The notes beneath the pieces were generated by a model. That model did not search any database, had not been told where the DNA came from, and saw only the letters and a program-made list of their open reading frames with translations. From NCBI RefSeq assembly GCF_900114245.1, contig NZ_FOSK01000008.1:1-64000 (forward strand): a DNA stretch of 64,000 nucleotides, read 5' to 3'. Positions 42,212 through 50,528 of this stretch are shown one piece after another. The DNA comes from Pseudovibrio ascidiaceicola (GTDB lineage Bacteria; Pseudomonadota; Alphaproteobacteria; Rhizobiales; Stappiaceae). The translations under genes were made by a program, and so were the position numbers. Position 1 is the stretch's first letter. Each line of letters begins with the position of its first letter.

Positions 42212-44461
42212 TTATGTTGAACTTCCATCGAACTTGTTGGTTCGTGGGAAGCCGTTTGGTGGTAGGCGTCCGGCTTGGCCGCGGTCGCCGCGCCAGTCCT
42301 GCATTTCTTCCAGAGAGCGCTTGAAGACGCGACCAGACGCATCCGTCCATGTCAGGCCTTCTTCTGAGCTGAAGGTCTTGATATCGGAGATGCCGCCATC
42401 TCTGTAGCGCTGCAGGCGAACACCTCGACCGCGTGTCATGACTGCGATTTGAGAAAGCGGGAAGGTGAGGAGTTTTCTGTTGTGGCCGATGACCGCGACA
42501 TAGTCTCCAACAGCTGGTACGCACAGGACAGCTTTTGCTGGAGCTGTCACGTTGAGGACCTGCTTGCCTTTGCGGGTGTTGGCAATCACATCTTTTTCCT
42601 GAACGACAAAACCATAAGCTCCGTCGGTGGACATGAGAAGCTTGCGCTCAGGCTCATGCACGAAGGCGCTGATGATTTCCTGTGTCTCATCCATATCCAG
42701 CATCAGGCGGATCGGTTCGCCATGACCGCGACCGCCCGGCAGCTTGTCTGCGCCGAGGGTATAAAACTTGCCGCCGCTGGTGAAGATCAGGATCTTACTG
42801 GTGGTTTCTGCGTGGAAGGACAGGTGCAACTGGTCGCCTTGCTTGAAGGTGAGGGTGGTTACATCCTGTACATGGCCCTTAAGTGTTCTGATCCAGCCTT
42901 TTTCTGAGATAACAACCGTGATCGGTTCTTTCTCAATCATGGCTTGGTGAATCTCTTCCAGGTCATGGTCCGTTGCGGTGCTGAAGTCTGTTCTGCGCTT
43001 GCCGATCTCTGTCTCAGGGCCATAGGCCTTGCCGATCTCGCCAACTTGCTTGGAAACGCGGTTCCACTGTTTCTTGTCGGAGGCGAGGAGAGCTTCGAGG
43101 CCTGCTTTTTCCTTGGAGAGTTTGTCGTGTTCTTTCTTGATCTCGAACTCTTCGAGCTTGCGCAAGGAGCGCAGGCGCATGTTCAAGATTGCTTCAGCCT
43201 GAACGTCTGTCAGCTTGAACGCCTGAATGAGAGACGCCTTGGCATCATCTTCTTCGCGGATGATGCGGATGACTTCATCAATGTTCAGGTAGGCAATGAG
43301 ATAGCCTTCCAGAACTTCCAGACGGTGGTTGATCTGGTCAAGCCTGTGATTGGAGCGGCGGACCAGTACCTCTTTCTGGTGCTCGAGCCATTCCTGCAGG
43401 ACTTCCTTCAGGTTCATGACCTTTGGCACAACGCCTTTGGATAGGACGTTCATGTTCAGCGAGAATCTGTTTTCCAGATCCGTCAGCTTGAACAGGGAGG
43501 CCATGAGAAGTTCAGGGTCAACGTTCTTGTTGCGTGGCACCAGGACCACGCGCACGTCTTCAGCAGATTCATCGCGAATATCATCCAGCAGCGGCAGCTT
43601 GCGCGCCATGAGGAGTTCTGCGATTTTTTCGATCAGACGGGACTTCTGAACGACGTATGGAATTTCGGTGACAACGATGTTGTAGGTGCCGCGCTGACCT
43701 TCCTCTTTGTGCCATTTCGCACGTGTACGGAAGCTGCCGCGGCCTGTCTTGTAGGCTTCCACAATGGAGCCCTGATCGTTGACAATGGTGCCGCCGGTCG
43801 GGAAATCCGGGCCCTTGATGTGCTCAAGGAGCTCTTCGATTTCTGCCTCTGGTTTTGAGATCAGAAGCTGACAGGCGTTGCAGAGCTCATAGGCATTGTG
43901 TGGCGGAATGGACGTTGCCATGCCCACTGCGATGCCTGTGGAGCCGTTTGCCAGAAGGTTTGGGAAGCTACCGGGAAGAACGACTGGTTCGGAATCCAGA
44001 CCGTCGTAGGTTTCACGGAAATCGACAGCGTTCTCGTTGAGGCCATCCAGAATGCGGGTGGCCACGTCGGTCATGCGGGCTTCGGTGTAACGCATCGCAG
44101 CGGCGCTATCGCCGTCGATGTTACCGAAGTTCCCCTGACCATCCACCATCGGGTAGCGTACAGAGAAGTCCTGCGCGAGACGAACAAGCGCGTCGTAAAT
44201 GGCGGCGTCACCGTGTGGGTGGTATTTACCCATGACGTCACCGACAACACGCGCGCACTTCTTAAAGCCTTGATTTGGATCAAGCTTCAGAAGACGCATG
44301 CCATACAGAATACGACGGTGCACCGGCTTCAGGCCATCGCGCACATCTGGCAGTGCGCGATGCATGATGGTTGTCAGAGCGTAGCTGAGGTAGCGCTCTT
44401 CCAGTGCATCTTTAAGATTGATTGTTTCCGGGCCATCATGGCCGATCACTTCCTGTCCCAT
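42212..44461 (-). CDS. parC: DNA topoisomerase IV subunit A
   Basis: Type IIA topoisomerase breakage-reunion subunit that decatenates chromosomes. 749 residues. The active-site Tyr is Y125 in [11 protein letters not shown]; the [19 protein letters not shown] region forms the quinolone pocket. Long coiled-coil tower at about 390-480 ([32 protein letters not shown]) and a beta-propeller C-terminal domain. In the quinolone-determining region Ala86 and Asp90 stand where E. coli ParC has Ser80 and Glu84. The start [10 protein letters not shown] lies at the natural end of the frame. Confidence 0.96.
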   Translation of the reverse strand: MGQEVIGHDGPETINLKDALEERYLSYALTTIMHRALPDVRDGLKPVHRRILYGMRLLKLDPNQGFKKCARVVGDVMGKYHPHGDAAIYDALVRLAQDFSVRYPMVDGQGNFGNIDGDSAAAMRYTEARMTDVATRILDGLNENAVDFRETYDGLDSEPVVLPGSFPNLLANGSTGIAVGMATSIPPHNAYELCNACQLLISKPEAEIEELLEHIKGPDFPTGGTIVNDQGSIVEAYKTGRGSFRTRAKWHKEEGQRGTYNIVVTEIPYVVQKSRLIEKIAELLMARKLPLLDDIRDESAEDVRVVLVPRNKNVDPELLMASLFKLTDLENRFSLNMNVLSKGVVPKVMNLKEVLQEWLEHQKEVLVRRSNHRLDQINHRLEVLEGYLIAYLNIDEVIRIIREEDDAKASLIQAFKLTDVQAEAILNMRLRSLRKLEEFEIKKEHDKLSKEKAGLEALLASDKKQWNRVSKQVGEIGKAYGPETEIGKRRTDFSTATDHDLEEIHQAMIEKEPITVVISEKGWIRTLKGHVQDVTTLTFKQGDQLHLSFHAETTSKILIFTSGGKFYTLGADKLPGGRGHGEPIRLMLDMDETQEIISAFVHEPERKLLMSTDGAYGFVVQEKDVIANTRKGKQVLNVTAPAKAVLCVPAVGDYVAVIGHNRKLLTFPLSQIAVMTRGRGVRLQRYRDGGISDIKTFSSEEGLTWTDASGRVFKRSLEEMQDWRGDRGQAGRLPPNGFPRTNKFDGSST

Positions 44462-44600
44462 GACACTTGGTTATCGTTCTTGGCTTGTTCTGTCCATGCT
44501 AACGCACCGTTCTACCTATGAAATCCTCAGAAAACAGCGCTTTTTCAAGGTTTAGTCCTGTGTAGCAGACATGCGTTTTGCGACTCACTGCGGTGATTAC

Positions 44601-44650
44601 TTAGAGCACGTCGCATTCATTGGCATTCACGCAGCGTGCTCTAACTTTTT
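44601..44650 (+). repeat. Hairpin element with terminator-like tail
   Basis: A perfect 10-bp inverted repeat (TTAGAGCACG / CGTGCTCTAA) encloses 24 bases with a direct repeat GCATTCA-TTG-GCATTCA; it is followed by CTTTTTT. It lies in the gap upstream of parC (44462-44863), which holds no supportable gene. It could terminate plus-strand transcripts or be a palindromic extragenic repeat. Confidence 0.55.
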
Positions 44651-44863
44651 TGGTGGAGTGAATTCTTTTCGTTTGCTTGAATCTAATCCAATGGAACGCG
44701 CTCTCGTTCTCACCCATCAGCTGCAGATAGCAGAGGCAACAGGTGGTTTCGATTAATGCTCGGATTTTCTGCGATGGTTTAAGCAGACCTGTTTTTTGCT
44801 CAGCTATCCTAGAGAGGCCGCATGGCAGGATGTTGTCGCTAACGTGTTGAATGATTGGAGGTT

Positions 44864-45181
44864 ATGGTGCGGAAACAAAGCTTGGCGTTAAAAGGCCTTA
44901 TGGCGGTGTTTGGATTTGTGGCAATCACAGCCTGCAGTCATGCCGCGGATCAGGGGCATGCAGCTCAAGGTGCATCTGGGCAGCAAGTGCAATCTCCAGA
45001 CGGCGCAGGACAGAATGCGGTGATTGAGGCGCCCGGTGTGCTTCGCAGTTGGTATCAACCTCCACCTGAGGATCAGCACCCTTATGTGCCTCCGCCCAAG
45101 AAGCGTTATATTCCGCTGGGAGGTGACAGTACTGGTCCGGTGATTGTTTTACCGGGTGGTAATGGGCCTCAATCTGATTGA
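44864..45181 (+). CDS. Small proline-rich lipoprotein
   Basis: About 105 residues. Lipoprotein signal LMAVFGFVAITAC with the lipobox Cys, then a Gln/Gly/Ala-rich linker and a Pro-rich segment (RSWYQPPPEDQHPYVPPPKK). Function unknown; such proteins often line the periplasmic face of the cell wall. GGAGG at 44857-44861 is close to the ATG at 44864; the GTG at 44867 has better spacing and is an alternative start. It ends convergently 21 bases from recO. Confidence 0.65.
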   Translation: MVRKQSLALKGLMAVFGFVAITACSHAADQGHAAQGASGQQVQSPDGAGQNAVIEAPGVLRSWYQPPPEDQHPYVPPPKKRYIPLGGDSTGPVIVLPGGNGPQSD

Positions 45182-45202
45182 AGAGTTTAATGGTCGTCAG
45201 TG

Positions 45203-45958
45203 TCAGTCAGAAAGTTCTGCGAAGTCTTTTTTGAGCGCGGTTACATAGTTGTCTCGCGCAGGAGGCCACGCAATGCTGCGTGGCTCATAGATGTATTTGA
45301 ACAGGAAGTAGCCGGTGAGTGAAAAGCCGGCTTCCATATCCCCTTGAGAGATTTCAATGTTCTGGGAGAGTCGCGATTGGGGCGCTTTCAGGAACTCTGG
45401 CAATGTCAGCAGTTTGGTGGCGTAGGGTTGCCCGGCTGTTTTGCAGACTGCACGGCCTGACTTGGGGGAGACCCAAATCAGTTCCTCTGTGACACCAGTG
45501 GCGGCGCATTCTGAAAGGTCCAGACCGAAGCCGAGCTCGTTGAGCAGCTCCAACTCAAAACGGAGCACGAGTGCTGCGCCAATTCGAGGGTCTTCCAGAT
45601 GATCGAGAATGACGTCCAGCGCGTGAAACAGATTGGGATGTGGATCGCGCTCGGGAAGAAGGCGGACTTGTGCGCACAGGCTTTGCAGGCCGTGAATGGC
45701 GCGGGCAGTTTGCATAAGGTGGGCGGCGCGTAATTGCAGGGGCTCAACCGTGAAGAAGCCCAGATGCTCGTCCAGCCTTGCGCGCCAAGTTAGGTTGAGA
45801 TGGTTACCTAGTTGCAGAGCTGGTTGCTGGCGGCGTGATCTGCCACCGCGCACCAAACCCAGGCAGCGACCTCTGTCTGGTGTCAGAACTTCAAGCAGGA
45901 TGTTGTTTTCACCCTGCTTGCGCGTTCCAATGACGATGCCTTCTGCCTGCCACTGCAT
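45203..45958 (-). CDS. recO: DNA repair protein RecO
   Basis: 251-residue RecFOR-pathway mediator that loads RecA on SSB-coated DNA. N-terminal OB fold (MQWQAEGIVIGTRKQGENNI, LLEVLTPDRGRCLGLVRGGR) and C-terminal helical domain (ALVLRFELELLNELGFGLDL). The zinc-finger cysteines found in some RecO are reduced to single Cys residues. Last of the rpoZ-to-recO block; a palindromic repeat separates it from era. Confidence 0.92.
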   Translation of the reverse strand: MQWQAEGIVIGTRKQGENNILLEVLTPDRGRCLGLVRGGRSRRQQPALQLGNHLNLTWRARLDEHLGFFTVEPLQLRAAHLMQTARAIHGLQSLCAQVRLLPERDPHPNLFHALDVILDHLEDPRIGAALVLRFELELLNELGFGLDLSECAATGVTEELIWVSPKSGRAVCKTAGQPYATKLLTLPEFLKAPQSRLSQNIEISQGDMEAGFSLTGYFLFKYIYEPRSIAWPPARDNYVTALKKDFAELSD

Positions 45959-45977
45959 AATTGTGCCTATTAAGCGC

Positions 45978-46022
45978 AGCGTATCCTTGTCCGAAAACCG
46001 GATCCACTTTTCGGGATACGCT
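45978..46022 (+). repeat. REP-like palindromic extragenic element 1
   Basis: Terminal 9-base inverted repeats AGCGTATCC / GGATACGCT enclose a second inverted pair CCGAAAA / TTTTCGG around CCGGATCCAC. It lies between era and recO and touches the era stop codon. The 11-mer CCGAAAACCGG recurs in the element at 47791-47833. Similar CCGAAAACCGG-type repeats are widespread in Rhizobiales genomes (general knowledge). Confidence 0.7.
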
Positions 46023-46980
46023 AGTGTGGGAAATCCAATCCCATGTTGCGATAACGCTCCGGATCATCGGACCAGTTCTCACGCACTTTCACAAACACAA
46101 AGAGATGGATTGTGGTCTCGAAGGCTTCTGTGAGCTCTTCACGTGCCGCTTTTGAGATCGCTTTGATGGTCTGGCCATTCTTGCCCAGCACAATTGACTT
46201 CTGGCTGTCGCGTTCAACAAAGATTGTCTGCTCGATACGGATGGAGCCATCTTTCTTATCTTCCCACTTATCGGTCTCAACAGTGGAAATGTAAGGCAGC
46301 TCTTCATGAAGGCGCAGGTAAAGCTTTTCGCGCGTGATTTCAGCCGCCAGCATGCGCAATGGGATGTCTGAGGCCTGATCTTCCGGATAGAGCCACGGAC
46401 CTTTTGGCATCTGCTCGGCAAAGTACTTCAGGATGTCCTTGGTACCTGAGCCGTTGATTGCGGACACCATAAAGGTCTGGTCGAACTTGGTGTACTCGTT
46501 GGCTTTTGCTGCAAGTGCCAGAAGCTGGTCGCGCTTGGTGATATCGATCTTGTTGAGGATCAGAACTTTCGGGAGCTTGATGTGCTCCAGCTCGTTCAGG
46601 ATGCGCTCTACGGACTCATTGATGCCTTTCTTGGCGTCGATGAGAACAGCAACGACATCAGCGTCTTTCGCGCCGCCCCATGCTGTGTCGACCATTGCGC
46701 GGTCAAGACGGCGTTTTGGGCGGAAGATACCTGGAGTGTCAACGAAGATAACCTGGCTGTCGTCTTCAATGGCAACACCGCGTACGATTGCGCGTGTTGT
46801 CTGCACCTTGTGGGTGACGATTGAAACTTTTGTGCCAACCAACTGGTTCAGCAGCGTCGACTTGCCCGCGTTTGGCGCACCAATCAACGCGACAAAGCCA
46901 GCGCGTGTGTTTTCGTTGAGTTTGCCGAGGTTGAAGTTCATACCCTCTGGCAGGTCATTGTTGTTGTTTTCGTCGTTCAT
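46021..46980 (-). CDS. era: GTPase Era
   Basis: 319-residue GTPase needed for 30S ribosome maturation and 16S 3'-end processing. G1 GAPNAGKSTLLNQ, G2 VRGVAIEDDSQ region, G3 DTPG, G4 NKID, then a C-terminal KH domain (KSIVLGKNGQTIKAISKAAR). An N-terminal Asn-rich extension of about 25 residues (MNDENNNNDLPEGMNF) precedes the G domain. It lies seven bases after the rnc stop, so the two are cotranscribed, as in many bacteria. Confidence 0.95.
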   Translation of the reverse strand: MNDENNNNDLPEGMNFNLGKLNENTRAGFVALIGAPNAGKSTLLNQLVGTKVSIVTHKVQTTRAIVRGVAIEDDSQVIFVDTPGIFRPKRRLDRAMVDTAWGGAKDADVVAVLIDAKKGINESVERILNELEHIKLPKVLILNKIDITKRDQLLALAAKANEYTKFDQTFMVSAINGSGTKDILKYFAEQMPKGPWLYPEDQASDIPLRMLAAEITREKLYLRLHEELPYISTVETDKWEDKKDGSIRIEQTIFVERDSQKSIVLGKNGQTIKAISKAAREELTEAFETTIHLFVFVKVRENWSDDPERYRNMGLDFPH

Positions 46981-46987
46981 TTAAGAC

Positions 46988-47695
46988 CTATTCGCTCCAC
47001 ACGCCTTCGCGGCGCAGGATGTTCTCGGCAGCGGACTGTTCTGCAATGCGCTTTGAGCTTCCGACGGCTTCGCCGGGATCAACGCCTTCCACATTCACGC
47101 GGATCTTGAAGATCGGGGCATGGTCTGGGCCACTGCGAGAGATTGTTTCGTATAGCGGAGTAGGGCGCCCTTTGGACTGTGCCCACTCCTGAAGAGTTGT
47201 TTTGGCATCTCGCAATGGACCTGTGTAAGACACCATTCTTACAGCAAAATAGCGCTTGATGAAGCTTTCGGCTTCGTCAAATCCGCTATCAAGGTAAATT
47301 GCTGCGATCAGGCTCTCGCACATGTCTGCAAGAATTGCTGTTTTGGTTCGTCCGCCAGTATGTGCTTCAGCTTCGCCGACGCGCATATGCTGGCCAATGT
47401 CGATGACCTTGGAAACTTCAGCGCATGTCTCGCGCTTTACAAGTTGGTTCAGGCGCCGAGCAAGTTCCCCTTCATCTGCTTTAGGGAAATTTTCTTCCAG
47501 CATCGTCGCAATTGCAAGGCCGAGCACACGATCACCTAAAAACTCAAGGCGCTGATAGCTCTGCAGGGAAGCCTTTGCAACAGGAAGGGCACTGGCATGC
47601 GTCAAAGCACGAACAAGGAGCTCCTTGTTCGTGAACTTGTAGCCAATGCGCTCTTCCAGAGCTGCGTCTGATACCGGTCTTTTTCTTCTGCTCAT
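46988..47695 (-). CDS. rnc: Ribonuclease III
   Basis: Double-strand-specific RNase that processes rRNA precursors and regulatory RNAs. 235 residues. The catalytic signature RLEFLGDRVLGLAIA and the downstream metal-binding ADMCESLIAAIYLD are present, as is a C-terminal dsRNA-binding domain (TTLQEWAQSKGRPTPLYE, SSKRIAEQSAAENILR). The frame opens earlier at a GTG at 47770, but that codon lies within an inverted repeat and has no ribosome site; the ATG at 47695 begins the family N-terminus (MSRRKRPVSDAALE). A 12-bp hairpin stands in the leader. Confidence 0.94.
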   Translation of the reverse strand: MSRRKRPVSDAALEERIGYKFTNKELLVRALTHASALPVAKASLQSYQRLEFLGDRVLGLAIATMLEENFPKADEGELARRLNQLVKRETCAEVSKVIDIGQHMRVGEAEAHTGGRTKTAILADMCESLIAAIYLDSGFDEAESFIKRYFAVRMVSYTGPLRDAKTTLQEWAQSKGRPTPLYETISRSGPDHAPIFKIRVNVEGVDPGEAVGSSKRIAEQSAAENILRREGVWSE

Positions 47696-47736
47696 AATTC
47701 CGGCTAATTCCTTCAAAGACTGCTTTGCAGGCTTTC

Positions 47737-47779
47737 TGAAGCAGTTTGTGTCACTAATTGTATCACTCAAACTGCTTCA
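47737..47779 (-). promoter_or_regulatory. Leader hairpin upstream of rnc
   Basis: A perfect 12-bp inverted repeat (TGAAGCAGTTTG / CAAACTGCTTCA) with a 19-base loop lies 42 bases before the rnc start. In E. coli the rnc leader forms a hairpin that RNase III cleaves to control its own mRNA; an equivalent here is plausible inference. Confidence 0.5.
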
Positions 47780-47790
47780 AGTGTGGTTGG

Positions 47791-47833
47791 GCGTAGTTTT
47801 CCGAAAACCGGAGGCCGTTTGCCGACGCTACGC
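47791..47833 (+). repeat. REP-like palindromic extragenic element 2
   Basis: GCGTAG (47791-47796) and CTACGC (47828-47833) bracket TTTTCCGAAAACCGGAGGCC; the core CCGAAAACCGG is identical to that in the element at 45978-46022. It directly follows the lepB stop codon. Confidence 0.65.
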
Positions 47834-47834
47834 T

Positions 47835-48584
47835 TTAGAGTACGTCGCCAAGGCGATCCCAGCGAACGGTCCAAGGCCATTTCCAGAACATCCATGCAGG
47901 CTGGTCATCTTCAATGGAGAAGAAGATGATTTCAGCACGACCGATGAAATTCTCGAACGGGACGTAGCCCACTTCGGAAAGAACGCGGCTGTCCTGCGAA
48001 TTATCCCGGTTATCGCCCATCATGAAATAGCGGTCTGCTGGTACGTGATAGACGGGTGTGTTGTCCAGAGAGCCATTGGTCGTGATATCAAGGGTCTGGT
48101 AGCTTATGCCATTTGGCAGTGTTTCGACATAACGCGGAATCTTATGAATGTTCCCATAAGCGTCTTTTTCGATGTAATCGTCAATGCGCTTGCGCTCAAC
48201 AGCATTGCCATTGATGTGCAAGATGCCATTGATCATCTGAACTTCATCGCCAGGCAAACCAATCACACGCTTAATATAATCGGTGGAGTTGTCTTTTGGC
48301 AGTTTGAAAACGGCAATGTCACCGCGCTCTGGAGCTGAACTCCAGACACGTCCGTCAAATGGTGCCAGCCCAAATGGGAAGGAGTACTTAGAATAGCCAT
48401 AGCTGTACTTAGAGACGAACAGGTAGTCGCCAATCAGCAAAGTATCTTTCATGGAGCCCGAAGGAATAAAAAATGGCTGAAAAAGAAATGTTCTAACAAC
48501 CAGAGCGAGTAGCAGAGCTTGAGCGATGACCTTAATGGTCTCATATACGCCGCCTTCCTGCTCCTTTTCTTTGGATTGGCTCAT
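47835..48584 (-). CDS. lepB: Signal peptidase I
   Basis: Inner-membrane peptidase that removes Sec and Tat signal peptides. 249 residues; one N-terminal membrane segment (VIAQALLLALVVRTFLFQPFF), catalytic Ser in IPSGSMKDTLLIGDY (box B), general-base Lys in TDYIKRVIGLPGDEV (box D) and GDNRDNSQDSR (box E). AAGGA lies at better spacing for the second ATG (48584) than for the first (48590). Part of the acpS-lepB-rnc-era string. Confidence 0.94.
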   Translation of the reverse strand: MSQSKEKEQEGGVYETIKVIAQALLLALVVRTFLFQPFFIPSGSMKDTLLIGDYLFVSKYSYGYSKYSFPFGLAPFDGRVWSSAPERGDIAVFKLPKDNSTDYIKRVIGLPGDEVQMINGILHINGNAVERKRIDDYIEKDAYGNIHKIPRYVETLPNGISYQTLDITTNGSLDNTPVYHVPADRYFMMGDNRDNSQDSRVLSEVGYVPFENFIGRAEIIFFSIEDDQPAWMFWKWPWTVRWDRLGDVL

Positions 48585-48729
48585 GTTCATCCTTCGTGGT
48601 AAGAGAATACTCGCTTGGCCCGATGCCCATCACTTAATTAGTGCGAGTCAGTCTCCTGACAATAATATTCACATAGGTGGATCTCTTAGCGGTTCAAGGC
48701 CACTTCTGCAATCCAGTTCATTTACGTTT

Positions 48730-49149
48730 TCACGGCTCTAGACCAGGCCAGTCCTCTGGCCATGCCGAAATAACGACAAATGCCTGTGCCAGCGGGTAAT
48801 CATCCGTAATTGTAAGGTCAATTCGTGGCACAAAGCCTTTTGGTACAAGTTTATCCAGTCTTTCTTTCGCGCCGCCGGACAGATGCAAGGTCGGTTTGCC
48901 GCTTGGCAGGTTAACGACGCCCATTTCTTTCCAGGCAACGCCCATAGAAAGGCCTGTGCCCAAGGCCTTAGAGCAGGCTTCTTTGGCCGCAAAGCGCTTT
49001 GCATAGGTTGCAGCCTTGTTGGCGCGACCTTCTGCTTTTGCCCGTTCAACATCCGTGAAGACGCGCTTTGTAAAGCGATCAGGAAAACGAGAGAGTGTTT
49101 TCTCTATTCTTCGGATGTCGCTCAGATCACTGCCAATGCCAATAATCAT
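48730..49149 (-). CDS. acpS: Holo-[acyl-carrier-protein] synthase
   Basis: 139-residue phosphopantetheinyl transferase that activates ACP. N-terminal [17 protein letters not shown] and [14 protein letters not shown] motifs supply the metal and CoA contacts. Gene order DUF2062-acpS-lepB-rnc is typical of Rhizobiales. Confidence 0.95.
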   Translation of the reverse strand: MIIGIGSDLSDIRRIEKTLSRFPDRFTKRVFTDVERAKAEGRANKAATYAKRFAAKEACSKALGTGLSMGVAWKEMGVVNLPSGKPTLHLSGGAKERLDKLVPKGFVPRIDLTITDDYPLAQAFVVISAWPEDWPGLEP

Positions 49150-49298
49150 CTCTGCCTCGTTGTGTGACGGATATATTGGCGCGTGAGCGTGAAACTCACA
49201 AGCCTTCAGAGTAAGTTGTTCAGGTGCGATGCATTTTGAAGAAATGACTTTCGCTTCTTGCGTATCTGCTCATTGTGCAGCTGCCGATTTGGCAGTCC

Positions 49299-49886
49299 TT
49301 ACTTTTTTTCCTGAGCAGGTTTTTTACTTTTCGCTGCCAGCTTTCTTTTCAGGCGAAAACGGTGTGCTCTGGCTTTTTGATAGGTGGAGACTGAGCCTAG
49401 AACAACAAAATAGAAGAAGACACCTGCGGCCAGTCCAAGTGGGATTGAGCCAATCAGCATTGGTTTGAGGATTGGCCAGATTGAATCCAGAGACTGGGAT
49501 AGCATGGAGTGGTCCAGCTTGCCGCCCAGATCCGGAAGAGGTTTGTCTTCCAGATCCATAATATACAGGCCAACCTTATAGGTGCTGGCCCAGATAAACG
49601 GGAAGGTGAGTGGGTTGCCCACTGCTGTGCCCAAAGCTGCGGCGAGCATGTTGCCGCGCAGAATATAGGCCAGGACAAAGCTGAGAATAAAATGGAAGCC
49701 GATGAATGGTGTGAAAGAAGCTGCGGCGCCTGCGGCAAAGCCTGCTGCAATCTTTCTTGGGCTGGCTGAAAGCCGCAAAACCCGTTTTGTTAAGTACCTG
49801 AAAGAGCGAGACCAACTGTGGCGCGGCCAGACAGCCACGCGGATACGTTCTATTCTTGTTGGTTTATCCCGCCGTTTAAAAATCAT
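49299..49886 (-). CDS. DUF2062 membrane protein
   Basis: 195 residues with hydrophobic segments (FAAGAAASFTPFIGFHFILSF, then PMLIGSIPLGLAAGVFFYFV) and a basic C-terminal tail (KRKLAAKSKKPAQEKK). Domain of unknown function DUF2062 (family knowledge), regularly placed between pyrE and acpS in Rhizobiales. Confidence 0.85.
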   Translation of the reverse strand: MIFKRRDKPTRIERIRVAVWPRHSWSRSFRYLTKRVLRLSASPRKIAAGFAAGAAASFTPFIGFHFILSFVLAYILRGNMLAAALGTAVGNPLTFPFIWASTYKVGLYIMDLEDKPLPDLGGKLDHSMLSQSLDSIWPILKPMLIGSIPLGLAAGVFFYFVVLGSVSTYQKARAHRFRLKRKLAAKSKKPAQEKK

Positions 49887-49910
49887 TTCGGTTCAAGTAC
49901 TTTGCTCATT

Positions 49911-50504
49911 TCAATCGCGCCAGTTAAACGGCTCGACCGGGGTTGTTTCTATAGCCGGTATCTCAGCGAGTTCTTTTGGTACATTCTCGGCTGCATACAC
50001 CGGCAGTTTTAAAGGAGCAAGAGATATTAGCGGTACTCCTAAGTCCGTATCGTCAAGACTCCTGTCGATAAAACAACCAATACCTACGGTGTTAATGCTC
50101 AGTGACTGCAGCGCATCAATTGTGGAAAGACATAGGTGACCTGTTCCTACAACATCCTGAACTATAAATACATTTGACTTTGGAGGGATGGTCGCAGGAC
50201 CGGTCGTGAGATAGCCGCCTTCGCGACGTAACCACAGGGCACTCTTCTGCATGATTCTTGCAGTTTGAAGCCCAACGATCAACCCGCCTAAGCTGGGGGC
50301 AACGAAATGGGAGAAGTTGAGGAGCTGGTTGGCGGCGATTTTCTTCACCAGTTCGGAGGCGAGGGTTTCGACCTTATCCGGGTACTCCAGCAGCTTTTGT
50401 CGTTGCAGGTAAGCTGAGCCGTGCCAGCCTGAAGGAAGGATGAAGTGGCCTTCCTTCAGAGCTTTTGTTTCTCTGAAAACGTCCAGGACTGCGTTGGGGC
50501 CCAT
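49911..50504 (-). CDS. Diverged orotate phosphoribosyltransferase-like protein in the syntenic pyrE position
   Basis: 197-residue type I PRTase. Its N-terminal half (EGHFILPSGWHGSAYLQRQK) and tail (FIDRSLDDTDLGVPLISLAP) match the alphaproteobacterial PyrE lineage, and it sits between rsh and DUF2062, where pyrE is expected. However the PRPP signature, normally V-E-D-(V/L)-x-T-T-G-G-S, reads FIVQDVVGTGHLCLS, losing one acidic residue and the TTGGS loop. The usual EREDGE segment reads LRREGGYL. It may have lost OPRT activity or changed substrate; the intact PyrE at 40240 could cover pyrimidine synthesis. No frameshift is seen, so it is still under selection or only recently diverged. Confidence 0.75.
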   Translation of the reverse strand: MGPNAVLDVFRETKALKEGHFILPSGWHGSAYLQRQKLLEYPDKVETLASELVKKIAANQLLNFSHFVAPSLGGLIVGLQTARIMQKSALWLRREGGYLTTGPATIPPKSNVFIVQDVVGTGHLCLSTIDALQSLSINTVGIGCFIDRSLDDTDLGVPLISLAPLKLPVYAAENVPKELAEIPAIETTPVEPFNWRD

Positions 50505-50528
50505 GGGTTTTCCTCTTTTTATCAGCGG

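Noticed and set aside
44571-44756. 61-residue plus-strand ORF in the parC upstream gap
   Set aside because: No ribosome site, no domain, and it runs through a perfect inverted repeat with a T-tail; probably not coding.
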